Assembly: GCF_002218025.2 (NCBI RefSeq)
Contig: NZ_AP018681.1
Span: forward strand, 806,001-870,000
DNA from: Vibrio casei
Lineage (GTDB): Bacteria; Pseudomonadota; Gammaproteobacteria; Enterobacterales; Vibrionaceae
Reading direction: 5' to 3'
DNA length: 64,000 nt
Numbering within the stretch: position 1 is the first letter of the stretch; each line of letters opens with the position of its first letter. Below are positions 16,528 to 25,707 of the stretch, in pieces. Under the pieces are notes generated by a model. That model made no database searches. It worked only from the letters and a program-made list of their open reading frames with translations, and was not told the origin of the DNA. The translations under genes and the position numbers were made by a program.

Positions 16528-17595
16528 TTACCCAAAGACACTGAGAGCGGGTAACCATTGCTGCAATGAAAAATGTACATGTTGCATTAATTGTTCTGCT
16601 TTCTGACTTGGCAGAGGATTAAAAAATGAAAGTGACGAACGAGGATGAGCAAATAAACAGTTTTGATATTCTTCAAAGCGTGCTGATTCAGGTTCAAACC
16701 ACATCATGTCCCCACTCGCACTTTTTCCTCCCATTTTGTCCCAACCATAAATATGATCATCGATTTGGCAGTATAAAAAGGCACAATGCCCAATCGCGTT
16801 AGGATCGGCGTATCGACCATCTTCAAATAAAGTAGTGGGATGCCAAGGCCGCCCCAATGCATAGCTTCGCTTTGGTACACCTTCTTCTTTTAATAAACGG
16901 CAGTGGTGGAAAATAAATCCATGGGATTGGGTGATATTAGTACTTGGTGCGGCCAAATAGCCCCAAATTTTTTCCTTAGTTGGATTTACATGTTTTCGAG
17001 CCACAATATCGCACTCATGAAACAAAGCTTGTCCTGCACCAAAAATGAAATCTATGCAACCACTTACCATACAATTATAGAAATAACTGCGACCTGCGTT
17101 GACATACAAGGTGTCGTGGTAACTGATCAATCGTATATTTTCACAGTAAACTTGGTCTGCATGATGTCCCAATAATAAAGCAACCGATTGGGTATGTTTA
17201 CAATGATGGGGATCCATCACATCACGTTGTTGATTGGCAATGAAATCAAAATCATTGCATATAGTTAAGTTCTTTATTTTACAATTATTAGCATCAATAT
17301 TGACGGTATTCGAACCATAAGTTCCGAGAATACTGCCATCTTGCACAACCATTTGATTGCACAAACTCATACTAATAATCGTTTTTTCAGCATCTTCACC
17401 AATCAATTGCACGTTGTTATGTGTGAGATGTATTCGCTCACGGTACTGCCCATTCTTGATAATGATTTGATAGCAAGTGTCATTAATTTCATGACTAGGA
17501 AGTGCACTTATCGCTTGCAGGATAGAATTAAAGTCGCCCACATTTTGATCTTGTGATACGACCCAAGAAATGGTGTGTTTATATTGCGAGTACAT
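16528..17595 (-). CDS. Pectin methylesterase family protein (CE8) without signal peptide
   Basis: 355 residues of CE8 right-handed beta-helix. It begins MYSQYKHTISWVV, with no export signal, so it is probably cytoplasmic and would demethylate imported oligogalacturonides. Catalytic Asp161 (HDTLY), Asp182 (IDFIFG) and Arg249 (LGRPWHP) are present, and Gln136 (QSVALL) is kept. The second active-site Gln, normally in the QDTLY motif, is His160 here. The exported CE8 domain at 25708-28371 keeps Gln at that place. The gene lies between togB and pelW in the same direction (28 nt before pelW), which supports a role with imported oligomers. Activity is likely but not certain given the His. Confidence 0.88.
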   Translation of the reverse strand: MYSQYKHTISWVVSQDQNVGDFNSILQAISALPSHEINDTCYQIIIKNGQYRERIHLTHNNVQLIGEDAEKTIISMSLCNQMVVQDGSILGTYGSNTVNIDANNCKIKNLTICNDFDFIANQQRDVMDPHHCKHTQSVALLLGHHADQVYCENIRLISYHDTLYVNAGRSYFYNCMVSGCIDFIFGAGQALFHECDIVARKHVNPTKEKIWGYLAAPSTNITQSHGFIFHHCRLLKEEGVPKRSYALGRPWHPTTLFEDGRYADPNAIGHCAFLYCQIDDHIYGWDKMGGKSASGDMMWFEPESARFEEYQNCLFAHPRSSLSFFNPLPSQKAEQLMQHVHFSLQQWLPALSVFG

Positions 17596-17697
17596 TCAAC
17601 CTACTTCCTAATACATATCTGTAATGTTACAACCTAAACTCAATAGCCAGCTGACTTACTCGTATAAGAAATTACGTAAAGTAATAAAAGTAAAAAG

Positions 17698-17730
17698 CAC
17701 CCTACCTTGGCGACGACATAAGATAGGGTG
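17698..17730 (-). terminator. Hairpin between togB and the CE8 gene, possible partial terminator
   Basis: An 11-bp stem with one G-U wobble (17698-17708 with 17720-17730) is followed on the minus strand by CTTTTTACTTTTATT. It may end most togMNAB transcripts or stabilise their 3' ends while letting some continue into the CE8-pelW-MATE genes. Confidence 0.6.
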
Positions 17731-17776
17731 AAGGCTGTGCAATAGATTTAGTTGAAACTTGTTTCTAGTTTATTGA

Positions 17777-19057
17777 TCACTTAGTTAAACGAGCCAGAAT
17801 ACGCTTACCTTTACGAAGGAATTCTTGTGCAGATTGCTCTGGTGTCGATTTACCGTAATCCAACGCTTGCATCTCTTCGCTGAAAATATCCATTAACTGG
17901 GCATTATCAGTGTAAGGCGTAGAAACAATCGTTTGAGGTAAAGAACCCGCTTGAGTATAACCAGCAAATGATAGGCTTGATTCTTGGATCGTACCGTCAG
18001 ATTTCAACTCTTTCACACCAGCGGTACTCAGTGGAATACCACGAGTTAAGCCAAGTGCTTTCACGCCAACAGGATCGTTAAGCAAGAAGTTGATAAGTTT
18101 TGCCGCTTCTTCAGGATGCTTAGTATTACGGCCAATTGAGAACATCATGGATGGGCGAGATAATAAACCTGCATCTTTCGCATCAGGTGCCATTGGGTAT
18201 GGTGCTAATTCAAGCGCCATTGGTGGCTTCAAGTTATCAGAGTATTTGGTGATTGCAGTATCCCACATGTAAACCCCACCAAATTTACCTTCAATCCATG
18301 GCCGCATTTCATAAAGATTTGAGCGACCGTAAGATGCATATTCTTTAGTCGATGGGAAAACATGATCTTCAACTTGCTTAGTATACAGCTCGAAGAATTT
18401 CGTCATTTCATCTTGGCTATAATTCAATTTACCATCTTGTGTAATGATGTCTTTGCCTGTCGTTTGGATCATGTATGAACGGTTCATAGCAAACACGTCA
18501 CGAGCTTCGATCACAATTGGGTAATATTCATCACCCAATTTTTCTTTAAAGGCCTTACCTGCCGCCATTAACTCATCCCAATTGTTAGGATAAGCAATAC
18601 CAGCTTTGGACCATGTCTCTTTGTTGTAGTAAAAAACACGTGATGTCATGCTGACAGGAACACCATTTAATTTACCGCCAAAAGTCACGGTATTGAGCGC
18701 TGAATTGGAGAAGTTATCCGCATGTAAGTCAGGTTTGACTTTGTTCATGTCATAGAAACCCTCTCCTGTTTTAGAGAAGATCGGCATCCAGTTTAAGTTA
18801 GTTTGCATCACATCCGGTTCAGTATTACCCGCAATTTGAGTGGTGATACGAGTCAATGCGCCATCCCAACCTGTGTATTCTGCTTTTACAGAAATATCTG
18901 GGTTGGCTTTTTGAAAACGCTCTAATGCATCGTTGGTTGCTTGGTGGCGTTCGTTACCGCCCCACCAAGACATACGTAATTCCGTTTTTGCATAAGCTCC
19001 CGCAGACATTGTTGCCAATGCTAGAGCGGTGACGGTAGTAATTAACTGTTTTTTCAT
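17777..19057 (-). CDS. togB: TogB, periplasmic oligogalacturonide-binding protein
   Basis: 426 residues, family 1 extracellular solute-binding protein. A signal peptide covers residues 1-23 (MKKQLITTVTALALATMSAGAYA), with cleavage after AYA. The mature part begins KTELRMSWWGGNERHQATNDAL, as in enterobacterial TogB. It captures oligogalacturonides in the periplasm for TogMNA. It is last of togM-togN-togA-togB, 17 nt after togA. The high level normally needed for a binding protein may be helped by the hairpin downstream. Confidence 0.93.
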   Translation of the reverse strand: MKKQLITTVTALALATMSAGAYAKTELRMSWWGGNERHQATNDALERFQKANPDISVKAEYTGWDGALTRITTQIAGNTEPDVMQTNLNWMPIFSKTGEGFYDMNKVKPDLHADNFSNSALNTVTFGGKLNGVPVSMTSRVFYYNKETWSKAGIAYPNNWDELMAAGKAFKEKLGDEYYPIVIEARDVFAMNRSYMIQTTGKDIITQDGKLNYSQDEMTKFFELYTKQVEDHVFPSTKEYASYGRSNLYEMRPWIEGKFGGVYMWDTAITKYSDNLKPPMALELAPYPMAPDAKDAGLLSRPSMMFSIGRNTKHPEEAAKLINFLLNDPVGVKALGLTRGIPLSTAGVKELKSDGTIQESSLSFAGYTQAGSLPQTIVSTPYTDNAQLMDIFSEEMQALDYGKSTPEQSAQEFLRKGKRILARLTK

Positions 19058-19074
19058 GCTCTCTATCCTTGTAT

Positions 19075-20214
19075 TTATTGACGTTCTAATGAGATGTTTT
19101 GTTCCGTTACTGCATCAAAAATGTGTGCTTTGGTAACATCCACAGCAAATTTAACGATTTTATCAATTTCAAAACCTACTTGGCCTTTTACGACATCAAC
19201 TGGTACACGGGCCGTGAAGGTATTTTTATCCACTCGGAAGTAAACAAATACCTCATGTCCCATGTTTTCCATTCGGATGACTTCGCCAGAAATGACTTTA
19301 TTTTCATCATCTTGGTCTGTTGCAACCGTAATATTATCCGGACGGATACCAAGTACGGTTTTTGAATAGCTTCTTTGCTTAATGTTACGAGCTTTTTCTT
19401 CTGGTAAACGAATTCTCTGGCCACCAATTTCAACCAATAAATCGTTTTGGTCTTCCACTAATGTCACTTCGTGTAAGTTCATTTCTGGAGCGCCAATAAA
19501 GCCGGCAACAAACATATTGACAGGATTGTTATAAAGCTCTTCAGGGGTATCCACTTGCATGATTTCACCCAACTTCATCACGCAAATACGGTCGCCCATG
19601 GTCATTGCTTCAGTTTGATCGTGCGTTACATAAACCGCAGTAGCAGGATGCTTCTCTTTCTTCAGATGCTTATGAATATCTGAAATACGAACACGCATTG
19701 AAGCTCGCAGTTTGGCATCCAAGTTCGACAATGGCTCATCAAACAAGAATACTTCTGGTTTTTTCACAATCGCACGGCCTACCGCTACACGTTGTGCTTG
19801 CCCACCAGAAAGCTGCCGTGGTAGACGATCCAATAGATCTTCAATTTCTAGAATCGCGGCCGCTTCTTGTACCCGAATTTCAATTTCTTCTTTTGGCAAC
19901 TTTTGCAGTTTCAGTCCAAATGCCAAGTTTTCTTTCACTGTCATGTGTGGGTAAAGCGCGTAGTTTTGGAACACCATCGCAATCCCACGGTCTTTAGGTA
20001 CCAAGTTATTCACCACTCGGTCGCCAATACGGATTTCACCTCCACTGACACTTTCCAAACCAGCAAGCATGCGGAGTGTGGTGGATTTAGCACAGCCTGA
20101 TGGGCCAACGATAACGAGAAACTCACCATCACGAATGGTTAAATCAATACCGTGTACTGCTTTAAAGCCGTTCGAATATACTTTTTCTAATTTCTTAAAT
20201 TGAACTTGAGCCAT
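19075..20214 (-). CDS. togA: TogA, ATPase of the oligogalacturonide importer
   Basis: 379 residues, a MalK/UgpC-type ABC ATPase. Domains: nucleotide-binding domain (1-235) and C-terminal TOBE/OB regulatory domain (240-370). Seen are Walker A GPSGCAKST (about 36-44), Q-loop VFQNYALYPHMT, signature LSGGQAQRVAVGRA, Walker B VFLFDEPLSNLD and the H-loop VYVTHDQTEA. The Walker A has Ala where the family has Gly before the Lys (codon GCT). It energises TogMN at the inner membrane. 17 nt separate it from togN and from togB on either side. Confidence 0.93.
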   Translation of the reverse strand: MAQVQFKKLEKVYSNGFKAVHGIDLTIRDGEFLVIVGPSGCAKSTTLRMLAGLESVSGGEIRIGDRVVNNLVPKDRGIAMVFQNYALYPHMTVKENLAFGLKLQKLPKEEIEIRVQEAAAILEIEDLLDRLPRQLSGGQAQRVAVGRAIVKKPEVFLFDEPLSNLDAKLRASMRVRISDIHKHLKKEKHPATAVYVTHDQTEAMTMGDRICVMKLGEIMQVDTPEELYNNPVNMFVAGFIGAPEMNLHEVTLVEDQNDLLVEIGGQRIRLPEEKARNIKQRSYSKTVLGIRPDNITVATDQDDENKVISGEVIRMENMGHEVFVYFRVDKNTFTARVPVDVVKGQVGFEIDKIVKFAVDVTKAHIFDAVTEQNISLERQ

Positions 20215-20231
20215 AATTTGTTACTCCAAAA

Positions 20232-21146
20232 TTAACCTTTAATACCGCTGTTTGAGACGCCTTCCACAAAGTATTTTTGTGACATAAAGAAGACAACAAT
20301 TGACGGGATGATAGCGATAGAAGCCATTGCAAGAATCTCGTTCCAACGCGCACCTTCGGTGACATCGATAGACATTTTTAATGCAAGAGCAATAGGGAAT
20401 TTCTCAACACTGGATACGTAAATCAAAGGACCTAAGAAGTCATTCACCGACCACATGAATTGGAACAGAGCAACCGAAATAATCGCAGGGCGAATAACCG
20501 GAACCACAACATGCCAAAGCACTTGCAGTGAGTTACAACCATCGATCATTGCCGCTTCTTCCATATCCGTTGGCACACCACGTAGGAACTGAACCAACAT
20601 GAATACGAAGAAACCTTGTGTAGCGAATGCAAGTGGCAGGTACAAAGGTAAATAGCTGTCTAATAAGCCCATTTCACGGAACATTAAATACTGAGGAATA
20701 AGCAGCACCGTTTGAGGCAACAAAATTGAGGCAATCAAAGTACCAAACCACAGCTTCTTCCATGGAATATCAAAACGAGCAAAGCCGTAAGCTACGATGG
20801 TAGAAGAGACGACCGTAAAGAACACTTTTGGCACTACATATAAAAAAGTATTAATAATGTAGTGACCAAAGGTAAATTCCGTGCCGGTTTTCCAACCATT
20901 AATGAAGCCATCTAAGCTCCACTCTTTGGGAATCAAACTCATTGAGGTAAAAATTTCATGGTTCGGTTTCAAGGCTGCGGTAAACATCCATAACAATGGG
21001 TACAACATCATTAACCCGACCACACCCAACACCACATAACGAATAAAAGCATTGATCTTTTCACGACGTAATGTGCGGTTGTTTTCAGCGTTGTCGGCTT
21101 TGGTAGTGTTATTCATAACATTATTGTTTTTCGTTATTGTATCCAT
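20232..21146 (-). CDS. togN: TogN, permease of the oligogalacturonide importer
   Basis: 304 residues, MalG-type permease with six predicted helices after a polar N-terminal arm of about 35 residues. The EAA loop that docks the ATPase is MEEAAMIDGCNSLQVLWHVV (about 190-209). It pairs with TogM to form the channel. It begins 2 nt after the togM stop, so the two are translationally close. Confidence 0.92.
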   Translation of the reverse strand: MDTITKNNNVMNNTTKADNAENNRTLRREKINAFIRYVVLGVVGLMMLYPLLWMFTAALKPNHEIFTSMSLIPKEWSLDGFINGWKTGTEFTFGHYIINTFLYVVPKVFFTVVSSTIVAYGFARFDIPWKKLWFGTLIASILLPQTVLLIPQYLMFREMGLLDSYLPLYLPLAFATQGFFVFMLVQFLRGVPTDMEEAAMIDGCNSLQVLWHVVVPVIRPAIISVALFQFMWSVNDFLGPLIYVSSVEKFPIALALKMSIDVTEGARWNEILAMASIAIIPSIVVFFMSQKYFVEGVSNSGIKG

Positions 21147-21148
21147 AA

Positions 21149-22033
21149 TTATTTCCCGCCCTTATCGCCAGAATAAAATACCCAGTACTTAGATGAACGG
21201 AACGTGATGCCTGTGAAGATGGCAACGATCACGAATAATGCCCACGCCAAGGCGCTGCCATATCCCATATCAAAGAATTTGAATGCGGTTTCATAGATAT
21301 AAAGTGAAATTAAATACGTCGATTTCATTGGGCCACCACCGGTCACAACATAAGGTGCGGTGAACTCTTGGAAAGCTTGTGTGGTTTGCATAATGAAGTT
21401 AAAGAAAATAACAGGAGTGATCAGCGGCACGGTTACTTTGGTAAACATCTGCCATTTACTGGCTCCATCAATCATCGCGGCTTCATATTGAGATTGTGGA
21501 ACATTTTGTAGCGCCGCTAAGAAGATAACCATCGCAGAACCGAACTGCCATGCACGTAATAAAGTGATGGATAAAAGCGCGAAAGAAGGCTCGCCTAACC
21601 AATTAATTGGATCGAGACCAATGACGCCAAGCATGCCATTTAATACCCCATCGATCGCAAATAGTGCACGCCATAATACTGCGATAGCGATACTACTGCC
21701 TAAAATCGATGGTATATAATACGCGGTACGGAAAAACCCGATGCCTTTCAACTTAAAGTTAAGAATAAAAGCAATAAACAACGCAAAGGCTAACTTCACT
21801 GGAATGGTCAAGAAAACGTACATAAATGTCACGCTCATTGATTTCCAAAACGTATCATCTTCAAAAAGCATGTACTGATAGTTATCTAGACCCACAAAAT
21901 TTGGTGTGGTCATAAGATCGTAATCAGTAAAGCTCATCAAGAATGACGATACAAATGGAAAAGCAGTAAACAGTATCAACCCGATAATATAGGGTGATAA
22001 ATACGCTAATCCTAACTTTCGATTTTCATACAT
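21149..22033 (-). CDS. togM: TogM, permease of the oligogalacturonide importer
   Basis: 294 residues, MalF-type permease with six helices, beginning LGLAYLSPYIIGLILFTAFPF. The EAA loop is YEAAMIDGASKWQMFTKVT (about 184-202). It is the first gene of the leftward tog operon. A purine-rich AAGGAA lies 2-3 nt upstream of the ATG, preceded by GAGGACAAGG. Its promoter lies in the 530-bp region shared with kdgM. Confidence 0.92.
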   Translation of the reverse strand: MYENRKLGLAYLSPYIIGLILFTAFPFVSSFLMSFTDYDLMTTPNFVGLDNYQYMLFEDDTFWKSMSVTFMYVFLTIPVKLAFALFIAFILNFKLKGIGFFRTAYYIPSILGSSIAIAVLWRALFAIDGVLNGMLGVIGLDPINWLGEPSFALLSITLLRAWQFGSAMVIFLAALQNVPQSQYEAAMIDGASKWQMFTKVTVPLITPVIFFNFIMQTTQAFQEFTAPYVVTGGGPMKSTYLISLYIYETAFKFFDMGYGSALAWALFVIVAIFTGITFRSSKYWVFYSGDKGGK

Positions 22034-22563
22034 TTCCTTGTCCTCGATAATTAAAAGAATGCAACTGAGATAGAATTCGACCCTATTAATACAGCTCAGA
22101 AGCTAATTTAAAATAAATGAACAAAAAAAATACTCCACACATAATAAATACAATTGTGATCCAATATACGCTTTTATAGAATAATGTTTCATTTTTATTG
22201 ATCTAAATTAAATAATTTTTACAATCAAAAATAATAAAACGATTTTAAAAAAAATAAAACCCAACAAAAAACATTAAACACAATAAATATCAATAATTTA
22301 AATTACATAGACTAAAGTCTAACATTTTAAGCTTATGTTTATATTGAAAAATAAATATATATGTAAATTTAAATTTAAATTACGCACAAGAAAAAATCAT
22401 TGCTAATAAACTCAACATTAAAATAAATTGATCAATATCATAAAAATATCATAATTTTTTTAAAACAATGTTTTACACATCACACTAAAACAAAAGATGC
22501 ATTTTATTAAATTTTTAATGTCTTATTATCCAAAAAGAAAAAACAAACAATAAAGGACTAGTC
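22034..22563. other. Long AT-rich divergent regulatory region between togM and kdgM
   Basis: This 530-bp region encodes nothing recognisable. It is very AT-rich with many A- and T-tracts, suggesting bent DNA. It contains a strong KdgR core (22462-22474), a weaker KdgR-like palindrome near 22231-22247, a GTTTCAT half site at 22185-22191 and a possible CRP site overlapping the strong KdgR box. Its length suggests separate, complex promoters for the two outward-facing operons. Confidence 0.7.
22459..22484. promoter_or_regulatory. KdgR box overlapping a possible CRP site upstream of kdgM
   Basis: AAAACAATGTTTT (22462-22474) fits the KdgR core at 13 of 13 positions. TGTTT-N6-TCACA (22469-22484) overlaps it, with a perfect right half of the CRP consensus. 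The pair lies about 80-100 bp before the kdgM start. Confidence 0.65.
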
Positions 22564-23280
22564 ATGAAAAAAATATTAAGCCTCTCTCTACTAGCTGTTG
22601 CCATTACGTCTACTTCAGTCTTTGCAACCACGATTAATATTCGTCACGAATGGAAGCCAGAGTTTGGAGATAAAGAACAAGGAAATGCAGATCGGATAGC
22701 CGTCAGCCACCGATTTGCAAATGGTATTGGTTTTGAGGTTGAAGCAAAATGGAAATCAAATAATGAAGCCGCATTTAGTAATCTCAGTGGTAATGGTCAA
22801 CAAGCAAATCTAAGCTATCGCTATAAGCTCAGTGAATCATTTACTCTAACACCTCAAGCAAAACTAGAAACCAGTGAAAAAGGTGCCAACTACCAAGGTA
22901 ATTTGACCTTAGGATATAAGGTCAATGACGATGTTTCGACTTCGATCCGTTACCGTTATAACTATTTCAACGGAAAAGATGCCACCATTGATAACAACCA
23001 CTACAACCGTATTACCTTAGCGGCAAGCTACAGCGGTGTTCAAAACTTTGGCTTTGGTGCGAGCACAGATTATACCTTCCGCCAAGAAGGTACCGTACAG
23101 TATGGAACAAGCAAACAAGGTATTAGTGAAATCAACTTAACCGCTGAATATAAAGGTTTTGAATCAGGTTGGCGTCCATTTATTGAAGTCGGTGTTACGC
23201 CTGAATATAAATACAAAACAGATGACGAGCGTGATGACTGGCGTCCCCGCTACCGTGTTGGTATGAAATACAGCTACTAA
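22564..23280 (+). CDS. kdgM: KdgM-family oligogalacturonate porin
   Basis: 238 residues, outer-membrane beta-barrel of the KdgM family. A signal peptide covers about residues 1-21 (cleavage after VFA). Alternating aromatic/polar strands follow (SLSYRY-type segments, SIRYRYNYF, RYRVGMKYSY), and the chain ends in the aromatic Y expected for outer-membrane insertion. Many Arg and Lys in the strands suit passage of acidic oligogalacturonides. AAAGGACTAGTC precedes the ATG. It is first in the rightward run kdgM-pelX-CE8/CE12 and is divergent from togM, so outer- and inner-membrane uptake share one control region. Confidence 0.92.
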   Translation: MKKILSLSLLAVAITSTSVFATTINIRHEWKPEFGDKEQGNADRIAVSHRFANGIGFEVEAKWKSNNEAAFSNLSGNGQQANLSYRYKLSESFTLTPQAKLETSEKGANYQGNLTLGYKVNDDVSTSIRYRYNYFNGKDATIDNNHYNRITLAASYSGVQNFGFGASTDYTFRQEGTVQYGTSKQGISEINLTAEYKGFESGWRPFIEVGVTPEYKYKTDDERDDWRPRYRVGMKYSY

Positions 23281-23370
23281 TATCTATAACCCGTTTATTT
23301 AACATTTTGTATTAGGGCTTATTTTGTATTTACCAGAATAAGCCTTTTCTCATTTCAGGAGTCAGTAAAA

Positions 23371-25611
23371 ATGAAGAAAACCACTCTCTCGGTTTGTTTG
23401 GCAATATTGTTATCTCCTGCGGTTCTTGCCGCCAATACCATTCCTAATGCGAACAATTTAACTTGGCATGCCATCACTTTTGGTCAATCCACTGATCTCA
23501 ACTTTGGATCGACTATTCTTCCAGAAAAAGTGGGAACCAACCAAGTTACCGTCGACGGGAAAAAAATCGATTCAGGTAAACTTGCCAATAAATTCACCAT
23601 TGAAAGCCGCGGCGGAAAATTAGCTAACTCTCATGAAGGGGTAACTTATTATTACACCGCTCTACCAACCGATGTGAACTTCACGCTAACTGCTGATATT
23701 CAACTAGAACAACTTGGCCCAGAAACAGGCGCAACACCTAACCGCCAAGAAGGAGCTGGTATCATGATACGTGATGTAATCGGCAAGCCTCGTATGGATC
23801 CTCAACCTCAAGGTATGGAAGAATTTCCAGCAGCTTCCAACATGGTAATGAACGCACTACGCGCCAATAAAAAAGCCGTCAATGGATTAACTAATATTAA
23901 TGGTATTTATCGTGAAGGGATCTACCAACCTTGGGGAACCGGCGGCAATAAAATGTCCCGTGATGAATATTTAAAAGGTGTGCCATTTGGCCCTAAAACG
24001 CATTATAAAATGTCAGTCACCCGTACCGACTCTGGATTCACAGTTAGCTACGATGATGGAAAAACACAAAAAACACAGCCTTTAGATGGCGCTCATGCCA
24101 ATATCGTAGAGATGCAAGATCCAAAAACTCAATATGTCGGTTTCTTTGCTTCCCGTAACGCTAAAATCAATGTTTCCGATGTAAAATTAACCTTATCCGA
24201 AGCTAAAACGGTCGATGCACCCAAATATCAAGCCAAACTCAATGAACTGGTCTTTGAAAATGCATCTTCCCCTCGTACTGCCAGTGACGATTATTTAGTT
24301 CAAGCACGTGCGAACTACGCTGGTACTTTTAGCTTAACTCAAGATGGCGAATCAGTAGTAAAAGATCAAACCGTAAAAGCAGGTGAATTATTTAGCTACG
24401 AAGCTGATATCAACAATGCTTCATCCGATTTTGAAATTACCTTTACTGCAAGCGAAGGTCCAAATTTAGAAGCACAAACGCATAAAGTCGTTGTCACAAA
24501 ATCCAATGTTGCTGACGTAAATGATATATATGTCAGTCCAAACGGCGTGGCAACGAATGATGGCAGTAAAGCGAACCCAATGAACCTTGCCACTGCGATG
24601 GAGTTGCTGGCTCAGGGCGGGACAATTTATCTTGAAGATGGCGACTATCCTGCCATTACCATTGAAGCCACCGCTAGCGGCAACAAAGATAATGTGAAAA
24701 ACCTTGTCGCTAAAGGTGATAACGTGCGCTTTGTCGGTGAAGTGATCCACAAGGCACATTACTGGCATTACACTGGAATAGAAGTATCTGGCGCTCAGTT
24801 TATTGTTCATGGTAGCCATAATACCTTCGAGAAAATGAGCACTCATGACGCACCTGATACCGGTTTTCAAATTACCTCTCCAGCCGAAGTAGGCAAAGCG
24901 CTGTGGGCAAGTTACAACACCGTAATCGACAGTGAAAGCTACAACAATATGGATAAATCACGCATCAACGCTGATGGCTTTGCCGCCAAAATGCGTGTTG
25001 GTGAAGGTAATACATTCATTCGTTGTATCTCACATCACAATGCCGATGATGGTTGGGATTTATTTAACAAAGTAGAAGATGGCCCGAATGGCGCGGTGAC
25101 CATTTTGGATTCGATCTCCTTTATGAATGGACAAAATCTGGGTTACCCAAACCAAGGTGGCACCATTGGTAATGGGTTTAAACTCGGTGGCGAAGGCTTA
25201 CCCGTTCCGCATGTCATTAAAAACAGCTTAGCTTTTGCCAATAATATGGATGGGTTTACTGATAACTTTAATCCTGGAACATTAACGGTTGAAAATAATG
25301 CATCCATCGACAATAAGCGCTTTAACTATTTATTCCGTTTAAGCCCTTATTCTGATGAAATTAAACAAGGAACATTTACACACAATACCTCGCTTCGTTT
25401 CTATCAAAAAAGTCAATACGATGACTCCGTGAACAGTGAAAAATCGATTGATAATGCCTTCTACCAAGATGGTAAAACACAATTTTCGGATAACAATACG
25501 ATGGATGCCAAATTGCTTGAAAAATTGAAAGCAGCCGCAAAAATCGATGAAAGCCAAAAAATAGCTGGCCGAGCTGAAGCATTAAAACTGAAAGATATTC
25601 TCTTTAAATAA
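23371..25611 (+). CDS. pelX: Exopolygalacturonate lyase, PL9 (PelX-like), periplasmic
   Basis: 746 residues, the same size as Dickeya PelX. A signal peptide (1-20 or 21, cleavage near VLA-A) sends it to the periplasm. An N-terminal beta-sandwich region (about 25-280) and a linker domain (about 285-380) precede the PL9 parallel beta-helix (about 384-746). PL9 catalytic and calcium-binding residues are visible: Asp535 (NADGF), Asp559/Asp560/Asp563 (ADDGWD) and Lys604 (GFKLGG), by analogy with Pel9A. It releases unsaturated digalacturonate from polymer or oligomer ends. AGGAG lies 9 nt before the ATG. It lies 90 nt after kdgM. Confidence 0.93.
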   Translation: MKKTTLSVCLAILLSPAVLAANTIPNANNLTWHAITFGQSTDLNFGSTILPEKVGTNQVTVDGKKIDSGKLANKFTIESRGGKLANSHEGVTYYYTALPTDVNFTLTADIQLEQLGPETGATPNRQEGAGIMIRDVIGKPRMDPQPQGMEEFPAASNMVMNALRANKKAVNGLTNINGIYREGIYQPWGTGGNKMSRDEYLKGVPFGPKTHYKMSVTRTDSGFTVSYDDGKTQKTQPLDGAHANIVEMQDPKTQYVGFFASRNAKINVSDVKLTLSEAKTVDAPKYQAKLNELVFENASSPRTASDDYLVQARANYAGTFSLTQDGESVVKDQTVKAGELFSYEADINNASSDFEITFTASEGPNLEAQTHKVVVTKSNVADVNDIYVSPNGVATNDGSKANPMNLATAMELLAQGGTIYLEDGDYPAITIEATASGNKDNVKNLVAKGDNVRFVGEVIHKAHYWHYTGIEVSGAQFIVHGSHNTFEKMSTHDAPDTGFQITSPAEVGKALWASYNTVIDSESYNNMDKSRINADGFAAKMRVGEGNTFIRCISHHNADDGWDLFNKVEDGPNGAVTILDSISFMNGQNLGYPNQGGTIGNGFKLGGEGLPVPHVIKNSLAFANNMDGFTDNFNPGTLTVENNASIDNKRFNYLFRLSPYSDEIKQGTFTHNTSLRFYQKSQYDDSVNSEKSIDNAFYQDGKTQFSDNNTMDAKLLEKLKAAAKIDESQKIAGRAEALKLKDILFK

Positions 25612-25622
25612 TTCATTCACTT

Positions 25623-25660
25623 AAAACCCATATCCCCTTTCGGTTATGGGTTTGTTGTTT
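25623..25660 (+). terminator. Hairpin after pelX
   Basis: AAACCCATA (25624-25632) pairs with TATGGGTTT (25645-25653), followed by GTTGTTT. The T-run is imperfect, so it may only partly end the kdgM-pelX transcript before the CE8-CE12 gene. Confidence 0.65.
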
Positions 25661-25707
25661 AAGAAAATGAAAGGACACAGCCTAGATAACAACATGTAGG
25701 ACGAATC

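Noticed and set aside
16500-16580. Longer form of PelW starting at 16580
   Set aside because: It would overlap the end of the CE8 gene by 53 nt and read through the strong ribosome-binding site at about 16503-16509; the ATG at 16499 gives the known PelW length.
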